This document shows positions 6,001 to 6,485 of a stretch of 6,485 nt of DNA, in pieces. The DNA comes from Pirellulaceae bacterium (GTDB lineage Bacteria; Planctomycetota; Planctomycetia; Pirellulales; Pirellulaceae). The stretch is taken from contig JADLDX010000686.1 of assembly GCA_020846515.1 (NCBI GenBank), positions 1 to 6,485 on the forward strand, written 5' to 3'. Under the pieces are notes generated by a model, which was given only the letters and a program-made list of their open reading frames with translations, was not told the DNA's origin and did not search any database. Each line of letters begins with the position of its first letter. Position 1 is the first letter of the stretch. A program made the position numbers and the translations under genes.

Positions 6001-6485
6001 AGAGTCCACAGTCCCCGCACCACTAAATGTAGTCGGTTTGCCACTCCGATCGTGCGCGATCGTCAGCGATAGCCCGAGTGGATCCGCAAAGGAAACTTGA
6101 TTACCGTTTGAGTCGTAGCCGAACTTAAGAACCCGGCCACCTGGGGAGACTGTTGAAGTGACTGAACCACTTGAATCTCTGTGTGCGTAAGACACACCAC
6201 CCTTAGGATCGACTGTCTTGATGATTTCGCCGAAGGCATTATTGACCAGCGATGTAGTGCGTCCAAGACTATCCGTCATCGACGTCAAGAAGCCACCGGC
6301 ATCAAATGTTCTCACTGTGACATCGCCAAGCGGTCCAACTTGGCGAACTGGATTGCCAAATTCGTCCAGAGTTACATCTGTGCGAAAACCTAGAGCATTA
6401 ATAATGCTCTCAGTCTGAAGTGCAGCGTCGAAAGAAAAAGATGACCGGTTTCCATTGGCATCAGTGTACGAATCCAGTCGACCGA
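3004..6485 (-). CDS. RHS/YD-repeat protein with variable C-terminal tail (N-terminus outside the window)
   Basis: The frame is open from the right edge to TAG at 3006-3004, giving 1159 visible residues. The GTG at 6315-6313 is internal, not the start: the 56 codons before it also read as RHS repeats (for example DEFGNPVRQVGPLGDV). About 25 YD repeats of roughly 20 residues are visible (YDASGRLVQMTDPDG, YDELGNLIRRTTPDG, YDQAGRLVSKATDG and others). In known RHS and TcC proteins such repeats form a hollow beta shell around a C-terminal cargo. The RHS core terminus follows (YNDESGMYFARARHYSPELG, RFISPDQLPG, then NNPTNLSDPSG). Asp at 3697-3699 and Asp at 3616-3618, 27 residues apart, sit where the two DPxG aspartates of self-cleaving RHS/TcC proteins lie, although the first motif is SPDQLPG. 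A 200-residue tail of lower GC follows. Such proteins are usually secreted or surface-delivered, and the export signal would be off the window. No immunity gene is seen beyond the stop. Family assignment is firm; toxin function is unproven. Confidence 0.95.
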   Translation of the reverse strand, partial: GRLDSYTDANGNRSSFSFDAALQTESIINALGFRTDVTLDEFGNPVRQVGPLGDVTVRTFDAGGFLTSMTDSLGRTTSLVNNAFGEIIKTVDPKGGVSYAHRDSSGSVTSTVSPGGRVLKFGYDSNGNQVSFADPLGLSLTIAHDRSGKPTTFSGAGTVDSVRVNRFGFVDTQHDRSGLVTTHVFDNIGQVVQSIQNIGGSTEYQTSYQYDASGRLVQMTDPDGGVTRYTYDLLGNMIAQTSPLNQVTKYVYDARGKQLEIIYPDNTSSTDSDNPRRRFEYDAVGQLTKEIDERGNATSYLYDAMGRLTVTLLPDSTPLDDSDNPRLVTRYDLVGQVVEEIDARGFSTHYVYDELGNLIRRTTPDGAILRLEYSIDSQKTAETDPLGQITTYQYDSAGRLVSVLEPGGRSFAIEASANADKVAVTTPRGQDVLLEKDNADRLVASIDALGASWEYEYDSMNNLTRSISPEGVEVQHLFDWAKRRVRTTFATGQSSSREYDDGGNLIRTVDFDGREISYVYDARNRPIQKIVQGGETINYTYDVANNLTSITDSRGTLTLVYDERNRLVSQADPQSGVIGYAYDSNGNVTQLTHAGRVVTYSWDAMNRLTTVSIGTQSTSYVYDALGRMIELQYPNGLREQYAYGVDGRLSSVNVVRNAAIVSTREYTYAASGAITQIVQTEGVRVDTSSFEYDANGQLIQESHGLNGVPIKAIQYRYDRDGNRIEKVEGAERITYRYDANGWLSESLKNGVRTVYSYDQAGRLVSKATDGAPVTRYTWNALNRLTSVDLDGDGNAEIRYRYDDFGDLVEKNENGVLTLYTVSRLGTLSQVLLERSGSEETFSVYGVELIARQHGAETVYQHTDALGTAVMTSDQTGTIQVQRYDAFGNALNVQADGRRFHDMEYNDESGMYFARARHYSPELGRFISPDQLPGMGQIPQTQNRFTYSHNNPTNLSDPSGYSPLIEQQVVNGIRTTQASFKIVKTVKVARERGELAAQLGWFVGAAVSYYMFDLISQLRNGEFKPPGKVSIDIFEYKWSKDLWMMGFKISASRSGRKYEFDLGKLPGSDVGVKVFLAFCGTKFCGGGGGLEYTFREIPETGDGKGLFLSIKAYAGLVANSEYVNVPLDVNFSIKFNAFSTFKYEFTIFSGEGLLEKTKEL
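3007..3606 (-). other. Variable C-terminal tail domain of the RHS protein (200 residues after DPSG)
   Basis: This part starts straight after the DPSG that ends the RHS core. Tail residues 1-40 are helical and basic (SFKIVKTVKVARERGELAAQ). Residues 41-58 are hydrophobic (WFVGAAVSYYMFDLI), possibly a membrane or core helix. Residues 66-190 are a run of alternating, probably beta strands (KVSIDIFEYKW, GFKISAS, KYEFDLG, VKVFLAF, LEYTFREI, LFLSIKAY, VNFSIKF, KYEFTIF) with CGTKFCGGGGG in the middle. GC is about 44% in 3061-3600 (239 of 540), against about 51% in a core sample (182 of 360 in 5221-5580), as expected for an exchanged tip. I recognise no toxin family and no HNH, metalloprotease or ADP-ribosyl motif. 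Confidence 0.7.

Noticed and set aside
6313..6315. GTG as the start codon of the RHS gene
   Set aside because: The frame stays open to the window edge and the 56 preceding codons encode further RHS-type repeats.
3700..6485. Regularly spaced similar DNA in the RHS gene as a CRISPR or tandem DNA repeat array
   Set aside because: The similarity is at protein level (YD repeats), with variable DNA and continuous coding.

Overview
The window looks like an accessory, repeat-rich stretch of a planctomycete chromosome, probably Pirellulaceae or Rhodopirellula-like. This rests on the combination of Uma2-type PD-(D/E)XK proteins, a giant RHS/YD-repeat protein, genes without clear Shine-Dalgarno sites, and palindromic intergenic repeats of a kind I remember as common in Rhodopirellula. 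The assignment comes from memory and composition; no marker gene is present.

Layout, left to right. (1) Positions 3-410 hold the C-terminal end of an unrecognised helical protein on the plus strand. (2) Positions 411-893 are intergenic and carry two copies of a 30-bp repeat (A), one copy of a 68-bp palindromic repeat (B), and a possible small minus-strand gene whose last codons run into repeat B. (3) Positions 960-2352 hold two plus-strand Uma2 family genes, paralogous but clearly different. Each is preceded by the same 35-36 bp block (C, core AGACCTGACCCCTTTTC), which ends in a -10-like TAGAAT or TACAAT. The middle copy of C begins inside the stop codon of the first Uma2 gene and ends as the putative promoter of the second. 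(4) Positions 2353-3003 have no convincing intact gene. They contain a 167-bp, 5'-truncated relic of the 3' end of a Uma2 gene (151/167 identical to the end of the first gene, no gaps) closed by a third C block, then a cluster of direct and inverted repeat-B copies and fragments. (5) Positions 3004-6485 are one minus-strand reading frame, open at the right edge. It is an RHS/YD-repeat protein with about 25 visible YD repeats, an RHS core terminus ending in DPSG, and a 200-residue variable C-terminal tail of lower GC.

How the parts relate. The RHS protein is built like a polymorphic delivery protein: a repeat shell, a core terminus and an exchangeable tip. No convincing immunity gene follows it; the space where one would be expected is filled with repeat and pseudogene debris. 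The Uma2 genes and block C look like a cassette-type family that duplicates and decays. I see no transposase, tRNA, rRNA, CRISPR array or clear terminator. The most interesting points are the stop-codon/promoter repeat C, the frame-preserving Uma2 relic, and the orphan RHS tip next to the repeat cluster.
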